Assembly: GCA_964498065.1 (NCBI GenBank)
Contig: CAZCFZ010000008.1
Span: 1-64,000 of the forward strand
Length of the DNA: 64,000 nucleotides
Direction: 5' to 3'
Origin: FEN-1297 sp964498065
Lineage (GTDB): Bacteria > Bacteroidota > Ignavibacteria > Ignavibacteriales > Ignavibacteriaceae
Shown piece after piece: positions 53,734-63,222 of this stretch. A program made the position numbers and the translations under genes. The notes under the pieces are model-generated. The model saw nothing but the letters and a program-made list of their open reading frames with translations. It did no database searches and was not told where the DNA came from. Numbering within the stretch: the first letter of the stretch is position 1; each line of letters opens with the position of its first letter.

Positions 53734-55929
53734 TTACTCCAGATCGAAGCGATCAAGATTCATCACTTTGTTCCATGCCGCTACAAAGTCTTTAACGAAT
53801 TTCTTTTTAGCATCTTCACTTGCATATACTTCGGCAAGCGCGCGAAGCTCGGAGTTAGAACCGAAAATAAGGTCTACACGGGTGCCTGACCATTTAACTT
53901 GGCCTGATTTACGGTCAGTGCCTTCAAAAATTTCCTGTTCTTCCGAAGTAGCTTTCCACGCAGTGTTCATATCCAGCAGGTTAACAAAGAAGTCATTGGT
54001 GAGCCTCCCCGGATGTTTGGTAAACACACCGTGTTTGGATCCGTCAAAATTAGTGTTAAGGACACGTAAACCTCCGAGGAGAACAGTCATTTCAGGCGGC
54101 GTAAGCGTTAACAATTGTGAGCGGTCAACCAGCATTTCTTCTGCGGTAGCCATGTATTTGGTTCTTAGATAATTACGAAATCCGTCTGCATTAGGTTCAA
54201 GTACAGCAAATGATTCAACATCGGTCTGCTCTTGCAGAGCATCAGTGCGTCCCGGTGTAAAAGGAACTTTTACATCGTAACCTGCTGCCTGTGCTGCCTT
54301 CTCAACTGCTACACATCCGCCCAAAACGATTAAGTCTGCAAGTGAAACTTTCTTTTTACCTGACTGAGCATCGTTGAATTCTTTTTGGATCTTCTTTAGC
54401 TTCTTAAGCACTTTATCTAATTGAGCCGGGTTGTTAACCTCCCAATCCTTCTGTGGTGCAAGCTGAATACGTGCACCGTTCGCACCGCCTCGTTTATCGG
54501 AGCCGCGGAAAGTTGATGCCGATGCCCATGCCGTAGATACTAATTGGGATACCGACAAACCTGAATCCAATATTTTATTCTTCAATTCTTCAATATCTTT
54601 TTTCCCGATTACTTTACCGGTAACAACAGGAACCGGATCCTGCCATATTAAATCTTCTTCAGGTACTTCAGGTCCAAGGTAGCGTGCTTTAGGACCCATA
54701 TCGCGGTGAGTCAGTTTAAACCATGCACGGGCGAATGCATCTGCAAATTCATCAGGATTCTCATAATAACGTCTTGAAATTTTTTCATAAGCCGGATCGA
54801 AACGCAAAGAAAGGTCTGTAGTAAGCATTGTTGGCTTGTGTTTCTTTGATGTGTCCTGAGCATACGGAACTGTTTCAGGCCCATCCTTTGCAACCCATTG
54901 TTTGGCTCCAGCCGGACTCGTTGTTAATTCCCATTCATAACCAAAAAGGTTCTCGAAGAAATTGTTGCTCCATTTAGTGGGTGTCTCGGTCCATGTAACT
55001 TCCGGTCCTCCGCCGATTGTATCATCACCATGACCTGTACCAAAACTGCTTTTCCATCCGAGTCCCTGTTCCACAATGCCTGCACCTGCAGGTTCCGCAC
55101 CGACGTATTGGTTTGGATCAGCAGCACCGTGTGCTTTCCCGAATGTATGTCCGCCTGCAATAAGCGCGACAGTCTCCTCATCATTCATTGCCATACGACG
55201 AAATGTCTCGCGGATATCACGTGCTGCGGCAACCGGATCAGGATTCCCGTTCGGGCCTTCCGGATTAACATAAATTAATCCCATCTGAACTGCAGCAAGC
55301 GGATTCTCAAGTTCTCTATCGCCGCTGTAACGTTTGTCTTCTAGCCAGGTACCTTCCGAGCCCCAATAAATATCTTCCAACGGCTCCCAAACATCTTTAC
55401 GACCGCCGCCGAAACCGAAAGTCTTAAAGCCCATAGACTCGAGTGCGCAATTGCCGGCAAGGATTATCAGGTCTGCCCACGAAATTTTCTTACCGTATTT
55501 TTGTTTAACCGGCCAAATCAATCTGCGTGCTTTATCGAGATTCACGTTGTCAGGCCAACTATTGAGAGGTTCAAAACGCTGTGCGCCTGTGCCGCCGCCG
55601 CCGCGGCCGTCCGTAATTCGATATGTTCCTGCACTATGCCAAGCCATCCGAATAAAAAATGGTCCGTAATGACCGAAATCTGCCGGCCACCAATCTTTGG
55701 ATTTGATCATCAGATCCTTGAGATCCTTTTTCACTGCATTTAGATCAAGTTTTTTAAACTCTTCTGCATAGTTGAACTCCTCTCCCATTGGATTAGATTT
55801 GGAAGAGTGCTGCCGGAGAATATTCAGATTCAACTTATTTGGCCACCAGTCGCGGTTTGTTGTACCGCGGCCAGCTCCGTGCCCTACAACCGGACACTTG
55901 CTTTCGTTAGTATTATTTCCGTTTCCCAT
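53734..55929 (-). CDS. katG: Catalase-peroxidase
   Basis: A bifunctional heme catalase-peroxidase of 731 residues. Distal catalytic residues are R94, W97, H98 (RMAWHSAG), followed by RFEPLNSW. The Met-Tyr-Trp adduct can form from W97, Y220 (GLIYVNPEGPNG) and M246 (FRRMAMNDEE). The proximal heme ligand is H261 (GGHTFGKAHG). The second, degenerate half runs from about 430 to 731. The DNA is visibly richer in G+C than the surrounding genes. It is divergent from oxyR with a palindromic site between them, as in many peroxide regulons. Confidence 0.96.
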   Translation of the reverse strand: MGNGNNTNESKCPVVGHGAGRGTTNRDWWPNKLNLNILRQHSSKSNPMGEEFNYAEEFKKLDLNAVKKDLKDLMIKSKDWWPADFGHYGPFFIRMAWHSAGTYRITDGRGGGGTGAQRFEPLNSWPDNVNLDKARRLIWPVKQKYGKKISWADLIILAGNCALESMGFKTFGFGGGRKDVWEPLEDIYWGSEGTWLEDKRYSGDRELENPLAAVQMGLIYVNPEGPNGNPDPVAAARDIRETFRRMAMNDEETVALIAGGHTFGKAHGAADPNQYVGAEPAGAGIVEQGLGWKSSFGTGHGDDTIGGGPEVTWTETPTKWSNNFFENLFGYEWELTTSPAGAKQWVAKDGPETVPYAQDTSKKHKPTMLTTDLSLRFDPAYEKISRRYYENPDEFADAFARAWFKLTHRDMGPKARYLGPEVPEEDLIWQDPVPVVTGKVIGKKDIEELKNKILDSGLSVSQLVSTAWASASTFRGSDKRGGANGARIQLAPQKDWEVNNPAQLDKVLKKLKKIQKEFNDAQSGKKKVSLADLIVLGGCVAVEKAAQAAGYDVKVPFTPGRTDALQEQTDVESFAVLEPNADGFRNYLRTKYMATAEEMLVDRSQLLTLTPPEMTVLLGGLRVLNTNFDGSKHGVFTKHPGRLTNDFFVNLLDMNTAWKATSEEQEIFEGTDRKSGQVKWSGTRVDLIFGSNSELRALAEVYASEDAKKKFVKDFVAAWNKVMNLDRFDLE

Positions 55930-56007
55930 TTTTAATACCTTTATGTTTTTATTGTAAAAAATCCGCTTTAAATTTTTTGTTTATATTAATGTATTATTTA
56001 TTTTATA

Positions 56008-56022
56008 ATCAATCAAATTGAT
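56008..56022. promoter_or_regulatory. Candidate OxyR operator
   Basis: ATCAAT-CAA-ATTGAT is a perfect 6-bp inverted repeat with a three-base centre, and it contains T-N11-A, the LysR-type half-site rule. It lies 35 bases upstream of the oxyR ATG in the divergent katG/oxyR region (55930-56056). Binding by OxyR is inference. Confidence 0.5.
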
Positions 56023-56056
56023 GTTTTCTATAATCTCATAAATAATATCTATAAAA

Positions 56057-56992
56057 ATGAATTTACAGCAGTTAGAATATTTAATAGCGGTTGATTCTCA
56101 CCGTCATTTTGTAAAAGCTGCAGAATCGTGCTGTGTCTCACAGCCCACATTAAGTATGATGATCCAAAAACTTGAAGATGAATTGGATATAAAAATATTC
56201 GATAGGAGTAAACAGCCCGTAATTCCAACCGAAGCAGGCAAAGAAATTATTCTGCATGCAAAAATAATCTTAAAAGAAGCTAGTGCATTAAAAGAAATTG
56301 CCTATTCACTGAAAGGAGAATTAAAAGGTGAGCTTAGAATCGGAATTATTCCTACTGTAGCTCCTTTTCTTCTGCCGGTTTTTTTAAAGCAATTCCTGAA
56401 GAAATACCCTGAAATAAAAGTAAAAATCTGGGAGTTTACTACCGAAGACATAATCGAAAAACTTGAAAAAAACATTCTTGACGTCGGAATTCTTGCAACG
56501 CCTCTAAATAATTCTGCAATATTGGAACAACCGTTATATAATGAAGAGTTTTTTGTTTATGCTTCAAAAAACGAAACCGTGTTGAACAAAAAGTATCTGC
56601 TTGCTGAAGATATAGATCTTAATCATTTGTGGCTTCTTGAAGAAGGACATTGTCTACGTTCGCAAATTGTTAATTTGTGTGAACTGAAAAAGAAAGAAGC
56701 TGCTAACAATAATCTTGAATATGAAGCCGGCAGTATTGATTCGTTAATCAAAATGGTTGATCAATATGAAGGAATAACGATTCTTCCGGAATTAGCTGTT
56801 AAACATTTAAGTTCAAAGCAAAAAAATAATATTAGAGAATTCAAGTCGCCTGTACCTGTTCGTGAAATCAGCCTTGTTACGTACCGGCATTTTGTAAAAA
56901 CAAGAATGCTTGAAACATTGAAACAGGAAATTATGGATAATGTTTTTGAATATTTATCACAAAAGAAAAAACAAAAGGTGATTGAGATATAA
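56057..56992 (+). CDS. oxyR: LysR-type peroxide regulator OxyR
   Basis: 311 residues. The N-terminal winged helix-turn-helix is MNLQQLEYLIAVDSHRHFVKAAESCCVSQPTLS (1-33). The substrate/redox domain follows from about residue 90. The redox pair is C199 and C208 in EEGHCLRSQIVNLC, the same numbers and spacing as in E. coli OxyR, so disulfide activation by hydrogen peroxide is expected. Divergent from katG, the classic OxyR target. A perfect palindrome lies between the genes. Confidence 0.94.
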   Translation: MNLQQLEYLIAVDSHRHFVKAAESCCVSQPTLSMMIQKLEDELDIKIFDRSKQPVIPTEAGKEIILHAKIILKEASALKEIAYSLKGELKGELRIGIIPTVAPFLLPVFLKQFLKKYPEIKVKIWEFTTEDIIEKLEKNILDVGILATPLNNSAILEQPLYNEEFFVYASKNETVLNKKYLLAEDIDLNHLWLLEEGHCLRSQIVNLCELKKKEAANNNLEYEAGSIDSLIKMVDQYEGITILPELAVKHLSSKQKNNIREFKSPVPVREISLVTYRHFVKTRMLETLKQEIMDNVFEYLSQKKKQKVIEI

Positions 56993-57109
56993 TTAAAAAT
57001 ATTGAATATAGTATACCGATATTTATTTTGAATCTAACTTCAATTTGAATTTATTTCCCGTCACAGTTTAGCTGTAGCTTCATTCATAATTATTAATATA
57101 GGAAGAAAC

Positions 57110-57610
57110 ATGGATGAGACAACTTTAAATTTCCTTAAAATAATTTTTTTATTTGGATTTACTCTTCACAATATTGAAGAAGCGATTTGGCTGCCCAAGT
57201 GGTCAAAATATGCTAAGCGCTTTCATGAATCAGTAACAGCGGATCAGTTTATTTTTGCAGTTATAGTTGTAACAATTATAGGATATGTTTTAACAGCATT
57301 AGAATTTTTATTCGGGCTGCAGAACAATTTAATTAATTTAATTTATCTTGGCTTTGTTGGGATGATGGGGATAAATACAATTTTTCCGCATTTGCTCGCA
57401 GCAATTAAAATAAGAAAATATTCCCCGGGATTAATTACTGCAATATTTTTAAATCTTCCTTTTTCATCAATAATTATTTGGGGATATATAATAAGTGGAA
57501 TAAACGCACTTGCTCTTATATTATCTATCTTGGCGGTGAGTGCAATAATATTATTTTCATTAAAATATTTGTTTAAGCTGGGGAGCCGTTTAATAAATTT
57601 TGATGAATAA
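57110..57610 (+). CDS. HXXEE-domain membrane protein
   Basis: 166 residues with about five hydrophobic segments. The signature H-N-I-E-E (FTLHNIEEAIWLPKW, residues about 16-31) names the HXXEE family, whose function is not known. Two further histidine-containing helices (MGINTIFPHLLAAIKI) add to a possible metal or heme site. It is a single gene after oxyR with no visible shared function. A weak hairpin (AAAAACAG/CTGTTTTT, 57627-57658) follows the stop. Confidence 0.8.
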   Translation: MDETTLNFLKIIFLFGFTLHNIEEAIWLPKWSKYAKRFHESVTADQFIFAVIVVTIIGYVLTALEFLFGLQNNLINLIYLGFVGMMGINTIFPHLLAAIKIRKYSPGLITAIFLNLPFSSIIIWGYIISGINALALILSILAVSAIILFSLKYLFKLGSRLINFDE

Positions 57611-57626
57611 AAATAAATTAATATTA

Positions 57627-57658
57627 AAAAACAGTTTAAATTCCGCATGGCTGTTTTT
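57627..57658 (+). terminator. Possible terminator
   Basis: AAAAACAG and CTGTTTTT flank a 16-base loop and end in a T-run; it lies 17 bases past the HXXEE gene stop. Confidence 0.4.
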
Positions 57659-57792
57659 AGATATGGTTTTTAGAATTATAATGAAGTGAATTAAGTCCTT
57701 TCACTTTAACTTTTTAATTGCAGTTTAATTGTTATTTTAGTAAATAAAAATCTGCGAAATAACTTTTTATCTACTATTCAAGGTGGAGCGTA

Positions 57793-59736
57793 ATGACTCA
57801 AAGAAATCTAATCTTAACCATTATAAGTTTCCTATTAATTACAATTATTCCTTTCAATAAATCCTTTGCCGGTGGACAGCACGATATCCATGTTTGGCAA
57901 ATGCAGCGGATCACTCTCAAAGCCGAAAAATCTTACTCAAATCCATACACGGATGTAACCTGCTGGGTTGAATTAAAAGGCCCTGGCATTTCAAAAAAGG
58001 TTTTTGGTTTCTGGAATGGAGGTAATGTTTTTATTGTTCGTATAGTTGCTGAGGCACCGGGAGAGTGGCATTGGAAGAGCGATTCAAACCAGCCTGATGA
58101 TAAAGGATTGAATAATATCACCGGTGAATTTACTGCTGTTAATTGGACAAAAAAGGAAATTTCGAAGAATCCGAATCGTCATGGCTTTATACGCGCAACA
58201 CCCAATGGCCATGCATTGCAGTACGCCGACGGAACTCCTTTTTTTCTTGTTGGAGATACTTGGCTTGCCGGATCGACATGGCGGCTGCCTTTCCGCAATG
58301 CAGCTACTTCAAAAAATTACGTACCCGGCCCAGGCATTGGTTTCGAGGACGCAGTAATGTATCGAAAAAGAATGGGATTTAATTCTGTCAGTATGATCTC
58401 CTGTTTTCCGAACTGGGATTCCGATACGCATCCCAGTACTTATGCGGATTCGAACGGTATATACATAAGAAATGCATGGGAAAAATTTGGTTACGATGTT
58501 TCGGATGCTTTGGGAAAAGATACTTCGAGTGTAATAAAATACTGGGGAACATTTACGGCTAAAAATATGCGGGATGAATATGGTAACCTGCCGTTTGAGA
58601 TGTCAAAAAAGCACAAAGGAGTTTCTAATTTCAATCGTATAAATCCGGATTATTTTAAGAGCCTAGATAAGAAAATGGAATATCTTGAGAAAGAGGGATT
58701 TGTTCCATTGCTTGAAACAGTTAGAAGAGATGTTGGACCTTCGTGGAAAGCCTATTTTAATTTTAACGAATCCTTCTCACGATTTGTGCAGTACCTAATC
58801 TCAAGATACGGCGCTTTTAATTTTATCTTTAGCGGAATACACCTCGACTGGATTCCGAAGGACTTCAGCCTTACCGCCGACGAATTCAACGAAGCTCTTA
58901 CTTATCATTATAAAAAATACGGCCCATTACCATTCGGACAGCCTGTTACGGCTTTAATAAACAATTCAACATACCTGCAATTTGGCCACGGTAAAGAATG
59001 TCCGTGGCTGACTATGCAAAGTGTGGGAAACCACCCTAGAGACCACAGGATTTCTGCTGCAATAAATACACTTTTTAACCTTGTTCCGCCATACCCTGCA
59101 ATCAACCTTGAACCATATTATACGGGATGGAATCATGAAATTAATAGTCCTAACGGAGAACATCCTCCGGCAAATTCAGATAGGGATAATTATTTTTCGC
59201 GGGCACAGATGTATGGTTCGGTTCTATCAGGCGCATTAGCAGGACATGTTTACGGAACTGCAGCATATGACATCACAACTACAGGTGAACCTGCCGGGGC
59301 TCGTCCGCATATCTGGGATGCACTTAAATATAGAGCTGCCGGTTATATGCAGTACCTTGCAAAATTTATTTTATCCGAAGGAGCTAAATACGAACAGCTG
59401 AAGCCGGGCACAAAGAGTATCCATCCGCAAAAAGCACCGGGAAGCCCCGAAGCAGGCTTGGACGGCTGGTCATACATGATGCGAACCCAGGATAACTCAC
59501 TGGCTTTATTGTATTTCGAAAATCAATCGGTGACGCCGGCTTTAAGCGGATTCAAACCTGCGGGAACTTACAGTTTTAAATGGTACGATCCGCGCACAGG
59601 TAAATGGAAAGAAAAAATTATATTAAAAGCAGATGACAAAGGTGTAATTACTTTGCCCGACTTTCCCGGCGGAAAAAAGACTGCACTTATCGACTGGGCG
59701 GCGAAAATTGATGCTGTGAATGCTAAAAACGATTAA
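57793..59736 (+). CDS. Secreted DUF5060/DUF4038 glycoside hydrolase-like protein
   Basis: 647 residues with an export signal (1-26, NKSFAGG). A beta-sandwich like DUF5060 (about 30-115) holds VTCWVELKGPGISKKVFGFW and EAPGEWHWKSDSN. A TIM-barrel-like DUF4038 region (about 120-480) holds PFFLVGDTWLAG, RMGFNSVSMISCFPNW, FIFSGIHLDW and GHVYGTAAYD. A C-terminal putative collagen-binding-like domain (about 555-640) holds SLALLYFENQ and TYSFKWYDPRTGKW. Relatives are apiosidase-like or cellulase-like enzymes of plant polysaccharide use. The catalytic pair is not certain from sequence alone. A good Shine-Dalgarno (GGTGGAG) precedes the ATG. Confidence 0.75.
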   Translation: MTQRNLILTIISFLLITIIPFNKSFAGGQHDIHVWQMQRITLKAEKSYSNPYTDVTCWVELKGPGISKKVFGFWNGGNVFIVRIVAEAPGEWHWKSDSNQPDDKGLNNITGEFTAVNWTKKEISKNPNRHGFIRATPNGHALQYADGTPFFLVGDTWLAGSTWRLPFRNAATSKNYVPGPGIGFEDAVMYRKRMGFNSVSMISCFPNWDSDTHPSTYADSNGIYIRNAWEKFGYDVSDALGKDTSSVIKYWGTFTAKNMRDEYGNLPFEMSKKHKGVSNFNRINPDYFKSLDKKMEYLEKEGFVPLLETVRRDVGPSWKAYFNFNESFSRFVQYLISRYGAFNFIFSGIHLDWIPKDFSLTADEFNEALTYHYKKYGPLPFGQPVTALINNSTYLQFGHGKECPWLTMQSVGNHPRDHRISAAINTLFNLVPPYPAINLEPYYTGWNHEINSPNGEHPPANSDRDNYFSRAQMYGSVLSGALAGHVYGTAAYDITTTGEPAGARPHIWDALKYRAAGYMQYLAKFILSEGAKYEQLKPGTKSIHPQKAPGSPEAGLDGWSYMMRTQDNSLALLYFENQSVTPALSGFKPAGTYSFKWYDPRTGKWKEKIILKADDKGVITLPDFPGGKKTALIDWAAKIDAVNAKND

Positions 59737-59801
59737 ACTAATTAACTGTGAGTTATAATTAATAGTTAGGGCATAATGATAAGTAAAGGAGATTTGATCT
59801 A

Positions 59802-60230
59802 ATGAAAGGATTAAAATTTCTGATTGCTTTAGTATTTGTATTTTGGGGATGTAAAGTAGATAACTCTGTTGCTCCGCTATCATATGTTATTGAGGGGCAA
59901 TATCAATATAGCGGTTTCAACCTTGATTCAACCCTCTGTACTTTCGGTAAAATTAATTTAGTTTTGAATGATTCAACAATTAGCGGCAACCGAAACATAC
60001 AAGGAATAGATACAGTAAATTCGCAGGATATAGAAATAGGAGTCGGTAATATTTCCGGATTTATGTATAGTGACAGTACTTTCTATATTTATCTGGATTC
60101 GAGTATTCCTGCAATACTTTTGACCGGAAAATTTTCAAACGGAGTGATTCAGGGGCTAAGGATATTCGAAAATGGTGCCCGTCCTAATCCTCCAGTTATC
60201 GGTTACTATACATTAATTAAAGAGATATAG
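59802..60230 (+). CDS. Small lipoprotein
   Basis: 142 residues. A signal peptide ends in a lipobox-like F-W-G-C (Cys17), so the mature protein is likely lipid-anchored. The rest is beta-rich and without known motif; GQYQYSGFNLDS and TGKFSNGVIQGLRIF are the clearest strands. It could be a small beta-sandwich or barrel. AAGGAG upstream of the ATG at 59802 supports the start. It follows the DUF4038 gene by 65 bases, so a joint carbohydrate-related role is possible but unproven. Confidence 0.55.
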   Translation: MKGLKFLIALVFVFWGCKVDNSVAPLSYVIEGQYQYSGFNLDSTLCTFGKINLVLNDSTISGNRNIQGIDTVNSQDIEIGVGNISGFMYSDSTFYIYLDSSIPAILLTGKFSNGVIQGLRIFENGARPNPPVIGYYTLIKEI

Positions 60231-60492
60231 AAGTTTAAATTGTTATGCGGCTTTGAATCTAAAATTTATTAAACGGGAACTTTACACATCTGATAAAAAT
60301 TTTAGGTAATTGAAATTCAAAAATAGAACTACTCCCCCACTCTGTAATCACTGAATTCTTTTAATCAATTCAAAAGATCACAATCAAAGAAACGGCTACA
60401 ACAATCATAGATTAAGCTACACGAATAAATCATTAAGTATTTACCTTTGCCTCGTAGGATTTGCTATTAGTTAATGAAGAAAGGAAATACTT

Positions 60493-61395
60493 ATGAAAAT
60501 CGTAGTAACTGGTTCGTTAGGACATATAAGCAAACCGCTGACGGAAGAATTAATACAAAAAGGTCATTCGGTTACAGTCGTCAGTCATAACCCTGAAAGA
60601 CAAAAAGAAATTGAATCGCTTGGAGCCTCAGCTGCAATTGGTTCTATGGATGATGTTAAATTTCTTACCAAAACTTTTTCAGGCGCAGATGCCGTCTATT
60701 GCATGATTTCGGCGGGCAATGCCTATTCAGATCCCGCATTTGATTTGATGGCATATACCTTGAGACTCGGCAATAACTATAAGCAGGCTATTCTTGAAAC
60801 CGGAGTAAAGCGTGTGGTTTTTCTAAGCAGCATCGGGGCGCACTTGGATAAAGGAAACGGTCTCTTAGCGTTTTATTATACGGTTGAAAATAGTTTAAAT
60901 TCATTGCCGGCAGATACAGCAATTACGTTTATGCGTCCGGTCAGTTTCTATTATAATTTGCTTGGATTCATAAATACAATAAAAACACAAGGTGTCATAG
61001 CGACAAACTACGGAGGGTATGTTCCCAAACCTTGGGTTTCACCAATTGACATTGCTTCTGCGGTTGCCGAGGAACTGGTTGAGGGTAAGCCCGCGAGCAG
61101 AAAAGTTCGTTATGTGGCAAGCGATGAAATCAGCTGCGACGAATTGGCGCATCTTTTAGGTGCAGCAATCGGTAAACCCGATTTGAAATGGGTTGTAATT
61201 CCGGATGAACAACTGCTCAAAGGCATGATAGCCGCAGGCATGAGCCCTAAAATTGCCGAAGGTATGGTTGAGATGAATGCGGCAGGGAACAGCGGTTTAT
61301 TATATGAGGACTATTACCGGAATAAACCGGTTCTGGGCAAAGTAAAATTAACTGATTTTGCAAAAGAATTTGCAAGCGTTTTTCAAAGCAATTAA
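60493..61395 (+). CDS. NmrA-like NAD(P)-binding protein
   Basis: 300 residues of an atypical short-chain dehydrogenase/NmrA fold. The Rossmann start reads KIVVTGSLGHISKPL (2-16), with G-x-x-G but no third glycine in G-x-x-G-x-x-G. HNPERQKEIESLGA follows the second strand, and VKRVVFLSSIGAHL (about 104-117) is the family's central strand. No Y-x-x-x-K is visible, so it may sense NADPH or act as an isomerase/reductase. It begins a run with an aldo/keto reductase and an SDR, all plus strand, suggesting a small redox or stress operon. AAGGAAA precedes the ATG. Confidence 0.8.
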   Translation: MKIVVTGSLGHISKPLTEELIQKGHSVTVVSHNPERQKEIESLGASAAIGSMDDVKFLTKTFSGADAVYCMISAGNAYSDPAFDLMAYTLRLGNNYKQAILETGVKRVVFLSSIGAHLDKGNGLLAFYYTVENSLNSLPADTAITFMRPVSFYYNLLGFINTIKTQGVIATNYGGYVPKPWVSPIDIASAVAEELVEGKPASRKVRYVASDEISCDELAHLLGAAIGKPDLKWVVIPDEQLLKGMIAAGMSPKIAEGMVEMNAAGNSGLLYEDYYRNKPVLGKVKLTDFAKEFASVFQSN

Positions 61396-61430
61396 AAACT
61401 TAATATAAAGTTTAGAAAGAGATTATAAAG

Positions 61431-62354
61431 ATGAATACTGAATTAAATACAAAATCCAAACTTCCCGGCGGCATGGCAGTGCTGGCCGGACATCAGGTAG
61501 CCCGCATCGGCTTCGGCGCTATGCAGCTTCCCGGACCGGGTGTTTGGGGACCGCCGCGCGACAGAAATGCGGTTTTAAGCGTGTTGCGTCGCGCAGTCGA
61601 ACTGGGTGTAAATCATATTGATACGGCACAATTCTACGGCAACGGTATTTCCAACGAATTGATATACACAGCTTTACACCCTTACCCTGAAAATCTTGTA
61701 CTGGTGAGCAAGGTTGGGGCCGAGCGCGATGAGAATGGAGGCTGGATTCCCGCGCAGCATCCGAAGCAGCTCCGCGCCGGAGTTGAGGCCAACCTTCGCA
61801 GTCTGCATGTTGAGCAGGTTGATGTGGTCAATCTCCGTGTAACGGAAACCTACCCCGATGGCACTCCTTTCCCGGCCGAACAGCGCTCCGACTTGGACGA
61901 TCAATTGGCAGAAATGACTAGACTCCGTGACGAAGGTAAGATCGGCGGTATCGGATTCAGCAATGTAACGCTTGAACAGCTTGAACAGGCACTGCCGGCC
62001 GGCATCGCCTGTGTGCAGAATGCCTACAGCGTTCTTGACCGCTCTTCGGAGCCGCTTCTTAATCTCTGTAAAGAACATGAGATTGCATGGGTTCCGTTTT
62101 TCCCACTTGGTTCGGCATTCCCGGGTATAGCGAAGGTAAGCGAGGCTCAGGAGGTAATAAATATAGCATCGAAACTTAAAGCAACGCCGGCACAAGTGGG
62201 ATTAGCCTGGCTTCTCGCTCATGCTCCGAATATTCTGCTGATACCAGGTACTTCAAACCTTGAACACCTGGATGAAAACGTTGCCGCCGGAGATGTGCAT
62301 CTCGGTCAGGAATCAATGAATATCTTGAACAGACTGGCAGATAAAACCGGATAA
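61431..62354 (+). CDS. Aldo/keto reductase
   Basis: 307 residues. The (beta/alpha)8 fold is visible: IGFGAMQLPGPGVWGPP, HIDTAQFYGNG with catalytic Asp and Tyr (about 62-70), LVLVSKVG with the lysine, IGGIGFSNVTLEQL, and the cofactor loop LIPGTSNLEHLDEN. In the position where many family members have a catalytic His the sequence reads V-V-N-L-R-V-T, so the residue is Asn/Arg here. The DNA is clearly richer in G+C than its neighbours (about two thirds in 61741-61800), suggesting recent transfer. It lies 36 bases after the NmrA-like gene. Confidence 0.88.
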   Translation: MNTELNTKSKLPGGMAVLAGHQVARIGFGAMQLPGPGVWGPPRDRNAVLSVLRRAVELGVNHIDTAQFYGNGISNELIYTALHPYPENLVLVSKVGAERDENGGWIPAQHPKQLRAGVEANLRSLHVEQVDVVNLRVTETYPDGTPFPAEQRSDLDDQLAEMTRLRDEGKIGGIGFSNVTLEQLEQALPAGIACVQNAYSVLDRSSEPLLNLCKEHEIAWVPFFPLGSAFPGIAKVSEAQEVINIASKLKATPAQVGLAWLLAHAPNILLIPGTSNLEHLDENVAAGDVHLGQESMNILNRLADKTG

Positions 62355-62420
62355 CTCCGACAGTTTCTTTATCGCCAAATAAATTTAAAACATAAAATAT
62401 GGAGTATAGAAAATAGAACT

Positions 62421-63143
62421 ATGAAAACCGTATTAATAACAGGTGCAAACAAAGGGATCGGATTTGAAACCGCAAAACAGATGGCGCAGCTGGGTTACTT
62501 TGTTTATTTGGGCAGCAGGGATAAAGCAAGAGGTCTTGATGCCGTTAAAGAGTTGAATGAACAAGGGCTCTCAAATGTCGAATTGATCGAAATGGATGTC
62601 ACGGATATCGATTCTATAAAAAGTGCAAGAGGGGAATTGGAAAATAAAATTGATGCCTTGGATGTTTTAATAAATAATGCCGGAATTAGCGGAGGACCTT
62701 CACAAAATATATCGAAAGTAGATATCGAAAATTTAAAAAGAGTATTTGAGACTAATTTTTTCGGTGCAGTACAAACAACGCAGCAATTTATTAATCTTCT
62801 AAAGAAATCTACGAATCCTGTCATAGTAAATGTTTCAAGCGGATTGGGCTCCTTAGCTATTCATAATAGTACGCAAAATCCTAATTATAAAATTTATGAT
62901 GCTTACAGTTGTTCTAAAACAGCTTTAAATGCTTTTACTGTTATGTTGGCGAATGAACTTAAAGACTCTGGCTTTAAAATAAACAGCGTTTCTCCAGGAT
63001 ATACTGCAACAGACCTTAACAAGTTCAAAGGAACTCTAACCATAGAACAGGGTGCAAGACCAATTGTAAAATATGCAGTATTGGATAATGACGGACCAAC
63101 CGGAAAATTTTTCTACCAGGAAAAAGGTGAGATACCCTGGTAA
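62421..63143 (+). CDS. SDR family oxidoreductase
   Basis: 240 residues of a classical short-chain dehydrogenase. TGANKGIGFETAKQMA (residues 6-21) is the cofactor site, GSRDKARG favours NADP, INNAGISGG (about 86-94) is the structural motif, and the catalytic Ser and Y-x-x-x-K lie in NVSSGLG and YDAYSCSKTA. The final GPTGKFFYQEKGEIPW is as in carbonyl-reductase-like members. It is followed 80 bases later by an AraC-type regulator in the same direction. With the NmrA-like and aldo/keto reductase genes it looks like a reductase cluster for reactive carbonyl compounds (inference). Confidence 0.88.
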   Translation: MKTVLITGANKGIGFETAKQMAQLGYFVYLGSRDKARGLDAVKELNEQGLSNVELIEMDVTDIDSIKSARGELENKIDALDVLINNAGISGGPSQNISKVDIENLKRVFETNFFGAVQTTQQFINLLKKSTNPVIVNVSSGLGSLAIHNSTQNPNYKIYDAYSCSKTALNAFTVMLANELKDSGFKINSVSPGYTATDLNKFKGTLTIEQGARPIVKYAVLDNDGPTGKFFYQEKGEIPW

Positions 63144-63222
63144 TCACAAGAGAAAAACAACATAATTATTATGTTGTGTTGATTTAATGATAGAGAACGA
63201 TAATAAATAAACACATTGAATT

